Under the pieces are notes generated by a model. It saw only the letters and a program-made list of their open reading frames with translations, was not told where the DNA came from and searched no databases. From Colocasia esculenta (lineage: Eukaryota; Streptophyta; Magnoliopsida; Alismatales; Araceae), in NCBI GenBank assembly GCA_014218235.1, contig CM024758.1, positions 72,116,206-72,180,205 of the forward strand: 64,000 nucleotides of DNA, given 5' to 3'. Of the stretch, positions 10,222 to 22,289 are shown piece after piece. Both the position numbers and the translations under genes were made by a program. Position 1 is the stretch's first letter. Every line of letters begins with the position of its first letter.

Positions 10222-13200
10222 ATGGCCTCTTCTGGTGTTTCGGCTGCGTCGGGGGCTACGGAGTTGAGTTTCTCACTGCAGAGCAGCAAGAAAGATTTAC
10301 CTCAATGAAGATGAAGCTTTGTGGAAATAAGGTTGTAGACGTTGCAGATTTGCAGAAAAATGGAATGGGCAGTGTAGTTGCAGCAATGGAAAAGATGAAG
10401 TGGTCAAAGATAGCAACTCTATCAGAGGTAAGTTACCCAGATCTCGTCAAGGCTTTCTTTATGTGCCTGAGATTGAGGATGACGGGTCCTTGACATCATC
10501 TGTCAAAGGAACCCAAATTAGAATCACATATGCTCTGTTGGAGTCTCTATTTGGAGTTTGCACCACTGGTCACAGTGGGTTCACACTGTGGACACCCAGG
10601 CTAAGGGATTAGGATTATTGGTCCCAAGTTTAAGCTTAAGGATGGGAAATTGGACATTAACCAGATGAACACCTTCAACCGCCTCCTGCACTTTATAGTT
10701 TGTCAGATTCTAGTTCCCAAAAGCTCCACTTTCTCATCTTGTACTAAGGCAGATTCAGATATGATGTTCTGGACCATCCAGAACTAGGAAATAAACATGG
10801 CAGAAGTTATTTTGGAAAGGATGAAGTTTGCATCTGCTTAAATTTGGGACAAAAAGAATAAATTAAATGTGTCCCTTCCATATGCTCACCTGCTCACCAA
10901 GGTTTTTCAACATTTTGGTATCAATTTGTCTGGAGCAGTGCTAGAGAAGATGGGGCAGGCAATCCGCAGCAAAAATTTGAAGAAGAGCGGATTCTCTCTG
11001 ATTAATAGTATATAGACAAAGACCTCAGTAGCTGAGGGTGAAGCCATCATCGGCGAAGCCTAAGAGGTCCAGCAAGTAGTAGCAACAACAACAGTTCAGG
11101 AAGAGGCAATTGAGCAAGTAGATACTAGGGCAGAAGTACCAGCAGCAGCACCAGCAGAAGAAGCAACAGGGAGTAGAATAGAGGAAGCAGCAGCAGATAA
11201 AATAGTAGAAGTCAGAATTGAAGACTCAGTGCTTAGCAACCGTCGGATTGAGGACATTCCTAGTGAGCAGATTGAGCCCGTTGGGCAAATTGTAGAGGAT
11301 GTGCCTCCTCATCTCGTATTGCTTCCATTCTTAGGGATGCACTGGACTCTCTTCCTAGCACTCAAGGGGAGCCAGTGGTCAAGGATGTTCAGGCTACAAG
11401 TGATACACGTGTTTTGGAAGAGGCTTCCATTTAGGGGGAGCAAATAGATGTGCAAGTAGAAGATGCTCCTAGTCAGAGGGAGCAAGGTCAAGTGTCTGTA
11501 GATGTTGGCAGAGAAGATGTGGCACCAGGCCACAATGAGAATTCTATTTTGGAAGAGGCTCCCATTCAGGGGGAGCAGGAGATTGTGAGTGAAGATGTGC
11601 AAGGAGTAACCACTCCTATTCAAGAAGAGCAAGTTGTTGAAGAGCAAGCAGCTTCTCAGGGGGAGCACACAACTAATGTCCCCAATGTTGATCAGTTCAG
11701 AGAAGGCATTGTGGAAAGTGCCTCAGATGACAGTGATGATTGCGTGGATCCCGTTGCAAGGGCAAGAGAAGTCAAGGAAAAGAAGTGGCTAAGGAAACTC
11801 CTCTCCTTCCTGGCGGCCACATTAGAAGAAGAAGAAGCTGAAGATAAATATGAAGCCTGTTATCAAAAGACTGGATGAGCAAGGAAAGATTCTGTGCTCT
11901 GTGCAATCGAATATTCAGTCAATTTTCATAAGCCAGAGTACTTTAGCTAAGGAAATGGGAATGGTGAGAAATGCAGTGAGATGGGTGCGAAGTGAGCTCA
12001 TAAGCATCAAGGAATCTATAGCCGCACTTGGAGATTTGGTCAGGGCGCAGTCCTCAAATGCCCCTCCTGCTCCTTCTCCTACAGATCCAATTTTTGAAGA
12101 GCCAGCTGAGCCATCAGGGCCAGTTTCAGAAAAGTCAGTAGGGCCATCAGGGCCATCTGAGAATGTGGCAGGGCCATCAGGGCCAGTAGTTGTTGATCAG
12201 GTGGCAGCTGTAGAATCTGGGCCAACAGGGCCAGCTGAGGATCTGTCAGGGCCAACCGGGCCAGTGATTACTGAAGCTGATCATGTCAGGGCAGAAGAAG
12301 AAGCTGTAGCTCCTGAGCCCCCAGCTCCTTCTCCCATTCAGACACCAGCTCCTTCTTCACCACCATCTTCCTCCACAGCACCTCCAGCTCTACCTACCTT
12401 CAAACACCTGTACCTAGAACCATCTCATCTCCAACCCTTTCCCTTTGAACCTTCCTCATCTCCTGCCATTTCCACTTCTATTCCTCCACCTCCTCCTCTC
12501 TTTGAGGTTCCTTCAGCCTCCTCATCAGCTGGAGCCTCCTCATTCTCTGGTCCCTCCTCTTTTGGACCAGCTGATCTACCTCCCTCCACTTCTCATTCCT
12601 TTCTTCATCCTCTACCTCCCTCCTCATTACTATTATTCCAGAGAGTGCTCAGATTGATGCCCCTTTCTTAGGGACATCAAGGATGAGTTTGAAGAAGTTA
12701 TTCTCCGATCTGTATTGAAGGTTGGAACTCATGTTCATAGGACAGGCTCTTCTAGCCCTGCTCCTAAGAAAAGAAAAATAACCTCCACTTCCTCTATCTC
12801 TTCTGATCCTTATATCACCCCTATGGTTTTCTCTAACAGTGGACAACAAAAATAAACCACTCTATAGAGAAATCCTTCAGAAAGTTATTTTTGCTACCAT
12901 CATAAACCTTCCTCATCTCAAACTTACCGATCATCTTAATGTCATTTTGCCTTATATTCTCTCTCTAAATTCAAAAAATAAAAAATCTTCTTTCTAACCG
13001 AAGCCAAAACTGAAGAGCAGTGGGCTCGGAGTCATAAAGCTTTGTACAATAAGTTTCTTCTTGCCAGATCAGCCAGGTTCCCTCCCCGGGATCATTCCTT
13101 GACTTTATCAAAGTGGTTCCAGATCCTTCACAAGGACACTTGGGCTCCGTTCATTCAAAAGGAAATCAAAATGATCTGGCACTTTCAGATGTTCAATAAC

Positions 13201-14023
13201 TACAGATATCTCAATCATCTTCCTGAGGTTCAGCTTGGTCAGTTCAAGCAGGCTATTAGAGATCTTGGGTCTCTTGACTCCCACACTGAAGCTATTCAGG
13301 TTGACTTTGCCACCCTCCAAGTGCCTAATATTGTTCTTCTCCCCCTCTTCATTCTCTAGTCATGGATTCAACTGTTGGCTCTCTTATTTTTGAGCGTTTT
13401 GCTAGAGTCATGGGAAGAATCAAAGTACAGAAGGGTCATCTGGTTGCCTTTCACAGATTTTTGTTTAGAGAATATCACCAGGGCCATGTCAATGCTATGT
13501 CCTCGCCCCTCTCTTATCTGAGTGTGAAAGACTATCTCCTTCAGATTGGGCCAGATTTATCCCCTATCTGCTCAGTAGCTCACAAATCTGAATGTCTCTC
13601 AAGCCAGGGAAAATAAACCTCCAGTTTTAGCTACTGCATTTCTAGACATGAACTCCATTCACCTTGTTAATGATCCCTTTCAAACATGGTTGAAAGATAC
13701 AAGGTTTATGTAGCCATGCACCTAGAACTAAAGCAGAAGCAACTCTTCTACCCAGTCTCTATTGATCAGTTTCTCTCTTGTGCAGTTTTGGAAAAGTCAG
13801 TTTGTATAAACATTCCTTTGACCCAAATCGCTATGCTGACTTTTTGGAAGAACAGAGGACTCTTCATCATCAGAGAATGGCTCCCACCAAGGACCATCTT
13901 ATTATGTTGTTTGTGGAGTATTTCATCTATTTTGAAGAGCAGGAATCTAAGGCTTGGAAGTCATTCCCATTATGCCTCTCTTTTATTTCTTGCCTTCAAT
14001 CTTACTGTACCCCCTCAAGTTGA
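10222..14023 (+). pseudogene. Copia-1 post-pol ORF (SIRE-type third ORF), broken
   Basis: A 3.8-kb coding-like stretch begins MASSGVSAASG and proceeds through several frames. It has an N-terminal globular part (10222-11000), an acidic Glu/Gln-rich region with repeated EEAPIQGEQ-like units (11040-11880), a helical segment (11850-12060), a collagen-like G-P-(S/T) tract (12100-12280), a Pro/Ser-rich tract (12310-12650) and a C-terminal globular part (13042-14023). The last part includes SLTLSKWFQILHKDTWAPF and FEEQESKAWKSF. SIRE elements often carry such an ORF, sometimes called env-like. I see no convincing signal peptide or membrane anchor, so I do not call it an envelope. Confidence 0.7.
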
Positions 14024-14189
14024 ATGAAATGATCCCTTGCTATCTTTTCTCTCTTTCTTTGTCTCAGTGTTTTATTAATTTTGCTTAATGACAAAAAGGG
14101 GGAGAAGAATAAATCATTCTGAAAACATCTCTAATTCACTCACCTCCTAGATTTATTTCATTATGTTTATGCCATGTTTTGTCATCACC

Positions 14190-14203
14190 AAAAAGGGGGA
14201 TAT
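14190..14203 (+). other. Polypurine tract of Copia-1
   Basis: AAAAAGGGGGA plus a TAT spacer lies directly before the TGATGAT start of the 3' LTR. It is the expected plus-strand primer. A second purine run of the same kind lies at about 14093-14106, about 100 bp upstream. Confidence 0.9.
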
Positions 14204-16352
14204 TGATGATTAGTTTACCCCATGTAATTTAAATAAATTACATATCTATTTTGGTGATTAACAAAACTCAGATATAGTTTAAACTTACAAGTTTTTCTAT
14301 GAGATTTGAGCACATGAAATAAATCAAGGAAGTACAAGCAAAAATAAGTGTTTTTCATCCTATAGCTTTTAAGTTCAAAGCACAAAATTTATCTAAGTAC
14401 ACATCGACTTTCTATGTGCTGTAACGATTTTGTGATTTCATAAGATTTCATAAGATCTTATCGATTCGCTAAGAGATCGCAACGATGTACCTCTCATAAT
14501 GATTTGCCTCTCATAACGATTCGCTAAGAGATCGCAACGATTTGCCTCTCAAACGATTTGCTAAGAGATCGCAACGATTTGCCTTTCATAATGATTTGCC
14601 TCTCTAACGATTCGCTAAGAGATCACAACGATTTTCTCCCATAATGATTCGCTAAGAGATCGCAACGATTTGCCTCATAATGATTCGCTAAGAGATCGCA
14701 ACGATTTTCTCTCAGAACGATTGATAAGTGTGCACATCGATTCCGAGCTCATAACGATTTGGTTATCACATCGATTTCTTAAGTGAAAACAACGATTTGT
14801 TCTCACAACGATTTTCTTAAGTGAGAACAACGATTTGCTCTCACACGATTTCGGTCTCACACGACTCGTTAAGTCTCATAACGATTCGATAAGTTACACA
14901 ACGACTCAGTCACTGTAACGATTCATTAAGTTACATAACGACTTGGTCGCCTTAACGATTCGATACATAAACAACGAATCGTTCACTATATCGACTCGAT
15001 AAGTGAAACAACGATTTGCTCATAACGATTTGGTATAACAACTTCTCCATAACGATTTGCTGATAGTATCATAAGATTTGTCTCTACAACGATTCGGTTA
15101 TTAATGCATAACGATTTGTGTGTACATCGACTTGCTTATGAATGTAAACGATTACATGAATAACGACTCATCACACAACGATTTCATAAGTCATGATCAT
15201 ATCGATTTCATGTGTATAACGACTTGATATTCAAACCATATTCTCAGATAGTTTGAAAAGTCAAAGTCTTCCCTCACTTTTCTCTCACATCCATGCATTT
15301 ATTATGACTGAACATATCACTGCACTGCATGCAAACGATATCTTCTATTTCCATTCTTAAATTGTAAACATCCTTTTAGAAGAACAAATGGAATTTCCAT
15401 TTCGGTATAAAACATTTCTTAACGTTGACTGACAACAAGAGACTGCCTAGCTGTATATTGTTTTAGCATTTAATGCGTGCAGGTCTCTGACAGCGCACCT
15501 CAATACAATGTTGGACAATATGGAAGATAAAGGACATCAAAGAAGATCCTCTCTCTTTTTGCGTGCATAGAAAGCTAAAGACTGTTGAACAAGAAGCTCT
15601 ACAGTGACAGGCAGTCTAACGTAAACCAAAGCTTAGAGATGAAAGGACACTTCAACGTTCAATTTTCAAATGAAAGACATATATAGAAGACTGAAGCTCC
15701 AGAAGATACAACACTCACGACAATCTTTTACAAGCTTTCTGCGAGCATCTGGAAGAGCGAAGCTTACTCCTTTGCTTGTCTAGCTCTTAGCTCTCTGCAT
15801 TCATTGTGTTAGCCTTGAGAGCTTCTGGGTACTGAGAGTGTTCCTCATCGTAGAACTTTCCCTCTCATTCGTTGCTTCAGATCAAGCGTTGGTCTTTAAA
15901 GCTTGATCTAGGGGCTCGTCTCCTGAACACATCTTTGTGTTGTTTCTTTCATGTTGAAGGAAGACCTGGGGGTTTCCAGGGTGTTTGTTTCCCTTCGTGT
16001 AGAAGGAAGACCTGGTGGGATCCAGGATGTTTAATTCCTCTTCGGTTGTGAAGAGAAACCAGCTGCGGCTGGGTGTGTAAGTGTCCTTAATGGGGACTGT
16101 ACCCTTGGGTAGTGAAATCCAGAGTTTTTGCTCAGGGAATGGATGTAGGACTCCTGTGGAGCGGAGGTCCGAACCAGGATAAATTCCTTGTGTCGTGTGT
16201 TTGATTGCCTTGTGTTTCCTATCCTCCTTTTACTAACACTAACAGTCTTCGAAGTGTGTCTTGTGTAAATGTTTTTGTGAACAGGTTTTAAAGTGATCAA
16301 AATTTTAAGAATCCCCTTCACCCCCCCCTCTGGGCTTGCTAGCTGGGCAACA
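14204..16352 (+). repeat. Copia-1 3' LTR
   Basis: This 2.15-kb partner of 3010-4938 has the same termini. It is about 220 bp longer, mostly because of the minisatellite at 14461-14707. It carries its own CGATT cluster (14401-15235). GCTTGGGG follows the end, as at 912. Confidence 0.92.
14461..14707. repeat. Minisatellite inside Copia-1 3' LTR
   Basis: Six copies of GCTAAGAGATCGCAACGAT (one with ATCAC) are separated by variants of TTGCCTCTCATAATGATTC, giving a period of about 38-45 bp. The 5' LTR has one copy, near 3337. The expansion therefore appears in only one of two LTRs that should have been identical at integration. Confidence 0.9.
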
Positions 16353-16662
16353 GCTTGGGGCCCCCGTCCTCGAGGAGCCTGTTGAGGGAGTACTCTGGAC
16401 TACGAGCGTGCTCGAGTTGGCAGCTCAACAGGAGAACTCTGGAGCTGAGGGGAAAGGTGTTAGGACAGCGGCGTTGAGTCGTTTGCAGAGCTCTCATGGT
16501 TGGTCTGGGACGCCGAGGACGGTTAGGAGTTCTACCCGGCGCAGGCCAGTCACTCCTGTTTCTCACTGCCTCGCTCCTTGTAGCCCCAGAACCACTTGGA
16601 GATGCCAGGCGTGGGACCGTAGTCCGGACAGACTACGACAGTTACTGTTGTGTTTTTGTGTC
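16353..16662 (+). repeat. Unclassified LTR-like unit, copy 2, left part
   Basis: It matches 912-1220 with scattered substitutions and small indels, and is cut at 16662 by the poly(T) end of LINE-alpha. The unit resumes at 18843. It is non-coding; ORFs here are chance. Confidence 0.7.
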
Positions 16663-18842
16663 TTTTTTTTTTGATGGATATGACATCAGAGTGAACCTCT
16701 ATGTCGATATCGGGTGGATAGTTTTATATATATGTGTGAAGAACATAAGGAAAAGGGGGATACATGGACATCGGGGCTCAAATTCGCATGAGCTGGACAC
16801 CCTACACACCGAGGGGTCGACATTACATGACAGAGTTACTCCAGAACAACAAAACAGAGTACAACCAGTCCACCAACTTTCATAACCGCAGCAGCCCACC
16901 TACAGAAATTGGTTCTTCGTGGCCTCACTCAGGCTGGGTAGGTGGACCAGGCCCAGGAATTTCCGGGCTCCCCGGCGGAAGCAGTTCCCATCCTGAGAAG
17001 ACACGCATAGGAGTCTTATTTCTCCTCATGTTAATGTTTCCTCTTTGGCTTTTTCCGTAGTGCACTACGAAGGACAATGGGGGGATGTCGGGGACGGCAT
17101 GGCATTCCTTTCAGGTGGTGTGGCAGGTGGAGCAGATCGCTTTTCCTCGGTGGACGGCGGAGTGTCTTCAGTTATTATGGCATGCAGAAATTTGGCGAAT
17201 TGAACCGGGTCTTCAAGATCGCCATGTTCTTGCTGACTGCTAGCAGAACACGAACTGTATGCAGGGGCAGCAACATTTAACTGTTGAGATTTTTGCAGCC
17301 TCGACATGTGCCCATCTCCATCAGTCTTGGTAGCTGTTGGCTTTGTTTTCTGATGGTTAGTGGCTTCAGTTTGCACCTAGGTAGTGTGCAGTGGGGCCTC
17401 AGGTGGCTGCTGTAAATGACCATCATCACAAGGTGGTTCTGTTGAGGCGGTGGCTACTTTGATGTGCTTGGCAGCTGCATCTTGTTCTTGTTCTGCTATG
17501 TGGGCATTTCATCAAGTATCTGCATTGTAGCAGTCGAAGGTGAGGACAGGACAGTGTAGCTTCCAGATTTTGATTCCCCTCCAAGGCATTGATACTGTTT
17601 GCTGCAAGCATCAAGTGTTTCTAATCTGTTATGGATGCCTTGTCTGCTAAAGGGCCCTCACCGATCATGGCATCAGTCCCAGATGCGCCCTCTATGGAGC
17701 TCCCATGACATCAACCCGTGGAGGATTTCCCTCCAGAAACGCCCCTGGTTGCTGATGAGGTGTATCATCATGCAGTTGTGATGCCACTTCATGGCATCCC
17801 CATGGACGGGGCAGCTGGCGCAGCACTGACCAAATGTGTCCCGGCGACATGCTCAGGAGATGGTATGGTCGCCATTCTTGTGTACGTTGTTGACGAGGGG
17901 CCAGTGCTGCAGACTTCAGTTTTGATTTCCTTTGGGGGGATCACCATCTCTGGAAGATTTGTCTTCTTCACTTGATCCATCAAACTTCTGATTTGGGTGG
18001 GCAAAAGCTTTCTTGCATTTTGAGGAGGGGTGACCAAGGTGTTTACATAAGGGGCAGAACAAAGGAGGGTTTGGATAGATTATAGGCTGCCAAAAACCCT
18101 TTGCCCCATAGCCAACCCATATACGCTCAGGGAGTTTCTTGGAGACATCAAGCTGAACATTCACTCGAGCACATTGTGTGCGTGTCAAGTACTTTGTATT
18201 TCTGTCATTTGTAGGACCGTCCCAATGCTCCCGGCTATGGAGAGAATCATTACATCATTGAAGAAATTAGCTGAGAGATTGGGGAGCTCCAGCCAACAGA
18301 CGACCGGGAAGTCTTCATCTGGGCAGAAGTCCATTGTCCATTGGATTGAAATCGGAATAGTCTGCCCTGCACAAGCATGGATTCTTTCAAGAGCACCTAG
18401 AGATGGTCTTCTTTGCTCTGGATCTGATGAAAGATGTTTACTACTGTCCAGTGCACTCATCATAAATTCCTGTTGGAATTTGAATCTCTGGTTCAAATGT
18501 GATCGATCTGCTGAAAGGGGGGCCGGCCCTGGGAGGTTCTTGCGATTATGGCAGTCTGTAGGGGCCTGCACGATATGCTGATCTCCTCCAGGGAAAAATA
18601 AGCAGTGGGCTCTCCAGCATCCGTGTTTGAAGGTGGGTGGATGGTGAGGGGGATAGTTGGAGGGTTAAGTGAAGACAGTAGAACCTGGGCAAAGGATGGT
18701 CTCTCCTTGTTAGTTTATGACGCTTGAGCAGTAAACTCAGAAGGAGGGGTCGCACTTGTCCCCACGGTTGATGGCCACAAACCAGCAGAAGCCGACTCTG
18801 TGTTTTGAGAAGTGGTCGTAGTCTGGGCAAAGGATGGTCTCT
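16663..18842 (-). mobile_element. LINE-alpha: ORF1-only LINE derivative
   Basis: This 2.18-kb insertion lies in the LTR-like unit; the empty site is seen in copy 1 near 1216. On the minus strand it ends in a poly(A) tail, read on + as a T run at 16663-16672. The flanks TTTTTGTGTC and CTTTGTTTCT are an imperfect candidate target duplication. It encodes an L1-type ORF1, followed by about 400 bp of 3' sequence and the tail. No endonuclease, RT or RNase H is visible. It is either an internally deleted L1 or a non-autonomous ORF1 retrocopy. Confidence 0.8.
17065..18830 (-). pseudogene. LINE-alpha ORF1 (DUF4283/CCHC nucleic-acid-binding protein), broken
   Basis: Read right to left, the N-terminal part includes PTDCHNRKNLPG and, within 18185-18571, NQRFKFQQEFMMSALDSSKH and TMDFCPDEDFPVVCWLELP. 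It then continues in another frame with RTQCARVNVQLDVSKKLPER and a CCHC knuckle, CPLCKHLGHPSSKC (near 18040). A Ser/Pro/Gln-rich C-terminal region follows in pieces down to about 17065. This matches the DUF4283 plus zf-CCHC_4 order of plant L1 ORF1 proteins, which bind element RNA. At least three frame changes are present. Confidence 0.82.
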
Positions 18843-19309
18843 GCTTTGTTTCTTGCCTCGCTCTGACGAGACGTGAGGGTTAGAACCTGGGTCGAGGATA
18901 AGACGTCGGTGGGCGCACCTAACCTTTGACTATTGGTAGTGTCTTCCGAAGCTAGTGTACCTTGTCCAGGGGAGGGTATCCCCCTGTCTGTGTTGCTTGC
19001 CTTGTGGTGGTCACGACGAGCAGTCGTCGATTTTCGACCATGTTGTGTTTCCGTACCGTGCAAGTTGTAGCTTCGCTTATGCACTTCAGGTTATAGGTAG
19101 AAGATATAAACTACTGTTATTTATTTGATATATATATATATATCTATATATATATATATATATTCTTCTGCCTGTTGAGTTAGTAGGAGATTGGTAGTCC
19201 CTACTGAGCTTTTATTGTGAAGCTTATCCCTTTCTTTTCCAGGTGAGACTTCTCAGCAGCTGCAGGGCACGCGCTGGGCGGACGAGATGGGGCGGTAGTG
19301 GAGGTCCCT
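18843..19309 (+). repeat. Unclassified LTR-like unit, copy 2, right part
   Basis: This is the continuation of 16353-16662 after LINE-alpha, matching about 1217-1701. It ends where Gypsy-A begins at 19310. It contains the TA tract at 19128-19164. Confidence 0.7.
19128..19164. repeat. TA microsatellite
   Basis: This short TA/ATA tract corresponds to 1498-1556 in the other unit copy. The near-duplicate at about 30781-30825 is the same locus in the second contig. Confidence 0.85.
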
Positions 19310-22267
19310 TGTAATGCCCCGATGCAGAATATCGGAGCGGAATTACAGTTATTAAATAGTACAGAGCGAGAATAAATGACATACATTGCACAACTGGAAA
19401 TAATATCAAATAACTCCAATTTTATTAATAATCCAACCACTAACTATTACATCATTCCATCAGAGCCATACTAGGGCCCAAAGTACTTATTCAAATTCAA
19501 ACTAATACATACTAATGATTGACTACTAAACTAACTAACTACTATGCCATGATAGCTGACCGGTCACTCCTGAGCAACATCCACATCAGTCCCTCCTCTG
19601 AGTGTGGTCTATCCATCCGACTCACCTGAACACAAGATGAAGATAGCGAAAAATCGTCCAGTAGGACTTAATATCTCATGAGAACAGCATGCTTAAAGTA
19701 ATTAATGTCTTTAGGAGTAGGATCGAGAACAAGTAGTCATGTAATTCAGGAGAATGATGTAACAAGAAAACGTGAAACATTACACATTCATGAGATATAA
19801 ACATCACAAGATTTGGCCACTCACGAGATGGCAAGTAAACTAGTCACGATAGCAAGTATGGGAGTATTCTTTCAACCCCGATTCAAGTAACCACAAATGA
19901 TTGATTGATTGTCATAGATTAAATCTTGCATGTCATGCGTTAGGTGTATGCCTCACCCAGATCATTAGACCCCCGTGAGTTATAGCCTTTCAGGTGCTCC
20001 TTCCGAGGACCAGATCGGCCCTTATAATGTTGCCTAGCATAGTCATTTTTGTTATCTAGACAATCAATTGTATGGCCAAAATAGAGTACCAAGAAGAGAT
20101 GAGAGTAATAGATGAAATGGATGAGAGTAGAGGTGAAAGTGAACAGATGAGAGTAATAACGAGTAGTAATGAGATAAGGGTATAATCGTAAAACAACATT
20201 AACCACGATAATAATAGTTGCATAGCACTAAGCCGGTTGCCAGCAGTCTTTTAAGAAGTCAACACGCGCCCACTAGCCGTGCTATGAACACAGGCTAAAT
20301 GGTCCGGCGTGATCACAAATAGATGACACACTAGCCCGTTTGATCGTACTGATCCAAGGGGTGTAACGGGTTTTAGTACAACTAGCTCGTCGCTAAGGTC
20401 GTGCGCCAAGCCAAGAAGACTTACGATGCCTTGACAAGGATTCCCTGGTCCAGTCAGGAGTCTTCCCGGTGGAGAGGTGGTCCATGCCAAGAAAAGTGTG
20501 CAGAAACTGGTCCTTCGTGCCTCGAGTGCTCGCAGGCCGAGGGAAAGCAATGACATTAATTGAAGCGCACAATTAAATAGATACAAGTGGAATAATAAAT
20601 AGAGAGCTTAGTAATTTATTTTCACTAAATTACCAAATACATTATTACGTAATTAATAGGGTTTAAATGGCAAACATGACGGTTATGTGCGAAAAGGGTA
20701 AGAATCGAAGAGCAAGTATAGTTTCTGCATATAGCTTTTAAATTAATAATTTTCATGTAATTATACTCATTATTAATTAACAGTTATTATCTAGCATGTC
20801 AGCCTTGAACAGGGTCAAATTGACATAAAGATAGGGTTATATATGTAAATCTTATGTTCTGGTTGCATTACTGAGGTCGCGACGTCGGCCTCTGTCGCGT
20901 TTAGGTCGCGACAGGCTAACAACCGGTGCATTCAGGGATCAGGTCGCCACGATCTTAAAGGCCGCATCAGGTCGTGACGCTACATAAATCCGATCACATT
21001 CTGCTGAACCAGGTGCTGGGTGAACCGGAGGGTGTCGCGACCAGTGGACCCTGTCTGTTCAATCGCGACGGGTCCTAGTGTCGCGACCCCCTCTGAGGTG
21101 CAGAGGATCGGGCCGTCACGACACCAGAAGGTTGGCTCGAACCCAGAAAAGGGGTTTTGCCCTTTTTTCCGGTGGTCTACATGATACGGGGCACTTAAAA
21201 ATTCGAGAAAAATCGCACAGTGATCTGAAAATGATGAAACTAATTTTAAACGGCCATAAACATGGAGATCTATCACTGGAAACGAACAAATTAGAAATCA
21301 ATCATGTATAGAACGTGTTTTGACTAGGTTACTTTTCATTGACCTAATCATGCATAGGTCTAGGAAATGATTTAGTTCGCAAGGCATGCTCATAGAATTT
21401 ATGCAAACTAGGCTCGTTAGAACCCACCCCTAACTACAAGCAGTATTTTCTGTGATTTTTATCAAGGCATGAGCATGAGTAGATTCGAGGTTACAAGCAA
21501 AACAAAGGTTTCAGGCAAGACATGTCAACAGAGATTTGGGCAATTAATTTGCCCTCATGCAGAACAAAAAGGTGAAAAAGAGGGCTTTTGAAAGGGATCA
21601 TGAAGACTACCTACCGAGGGTAATTTTTTACACGATTTAGCTTGAGAGATTGCCTACCTTTCTGTGGTTGACAAGAGAACTAGGGTTTGGTGACTAAAAT
21701 GAAGAAGAAAAGCCAAGCTCCAGCCCTTCTCTTCCAAGCTCCCACGTCCCAAATCGCCTCCCCTTCGTCTCCCAAGACTCTAGACACGAACTAGGGTTTG
21801 GTGGGGGCGAATTGGTGGAGTTTTGATGGCTAATAGAGTCCTAACTTGCTAAAACTCTTCCTTCCCTTTTAAAATTCAAATTCCATATTTATCTCCTTCC
21901 CCTTCTACTATTATCCCCTATTTTTGACATAGGAAGGCTAATCTCGTGGGTATGGGTTTGGGAAAGGTTGGACTCTTTTAAAAGATTATATGACTTATTT
22001 AACATTTATCTTAGCCTCTTTCTATTTATTAATTAATTATTTTCGAAATTGGGATAATTATTTTCCATCCATGATGGGGTCCTCTTATTAGGCCCATTTT
22101 TGTATTTGAGCCAATTACACAACCCCTTATTGATTTTAACTTGATGGGCTTGGGTTTAATTTCCCTTTTATTTCACTTATTTCTCATTTATTCTAGTTAA
22201 TTCCTATTTATCTCATTTATTAAATAAAAAAATTATTTTATTTGAATTTAAAATCAAGGGTACTACA
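19310..22267 (-). repeat. Gypsy-A 3' LTR
   Basis: This 2.96-kb LTR, read on +, runs from TGTAATGCCCC to GGGTACTACA and so begins TGTAGTACCC on its own strand. It is bordered on the right by the purine tract. The + right half is very AT-rich with pyrimidine runs (U3 side), and the TCGCGAC cluster lies in the middle. Confidence 0.92.
20873..21125. repeat. Cluster of (GG)TCGCGAC palindromic motifs in Gypsy-A LTR
   Basis: About nine sites of the TCGCGAC type, perfect or one base off (TCGCGTT, TCGTGAC, TCGCCAC, TCACGAC), lie within 250 bp of otherwise AT-rich DNA. The other LTR copy has the cluster at 28440-28690, and the second contig at 32536-32788 and 40103-40350. The core TCGCGA is a perfect palindrome with two CpGs. 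Confidence 0.9.
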
Positions 22268-22281
22268 TCCACCCCCTCTTA
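22268..22281 (-). other. Polypurine tract of Gypsy-A
   Basis: TCCACCCCCTCTTA on + reads as an A/G-rich run on the minus strand immediately before the TGTAGTACCC start of the 3' LTR. This fixes the element's orientation. Confidence 0.9.
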
Positions 22282-22289
22282 CAAAGAAT

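Larger units (their letters stand above)
3010..16352 (+). mobile_element. Copia-1: full-length SIRE-type Ty1/copia retrotransposon, degenerate
   Basis: The element runs 13.3 kb in the order LTR, tRNA-Met primer site, gag, protease, integrase, RT, RNase H, a long extra ORF, polypurine tract, LTR. Integrase before RT identifies Ty1/copia. The length, the two-knuckle gag and the 4-kb post-pol ORF identify the SIRE/Maximus lineage. LTRs begin with TGATGAT and end with GGCAACA. The flanks (TGCCT before, GCTTG after) do not form a clean 5-bp target duplication, so one side may be rearranged. Visible divergence between the LTRs, including a 220-bp length difference, and many frameshifts show an old, dead copy. 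Confidence 0.92.

Noticed and set aside
12061..12668. Host collagen- or extensin-like gene
   Set aside because: It lies between the RNase H and the purine tract of Copia-1, in the place of the SIRE third ORF, and has no independent start or terminator signals.
10222..14023. True retroviral envelope gene
   Set aside because: I found no clear signal peptide, membrane anchor or cleavage-site context; only its position resembles env.
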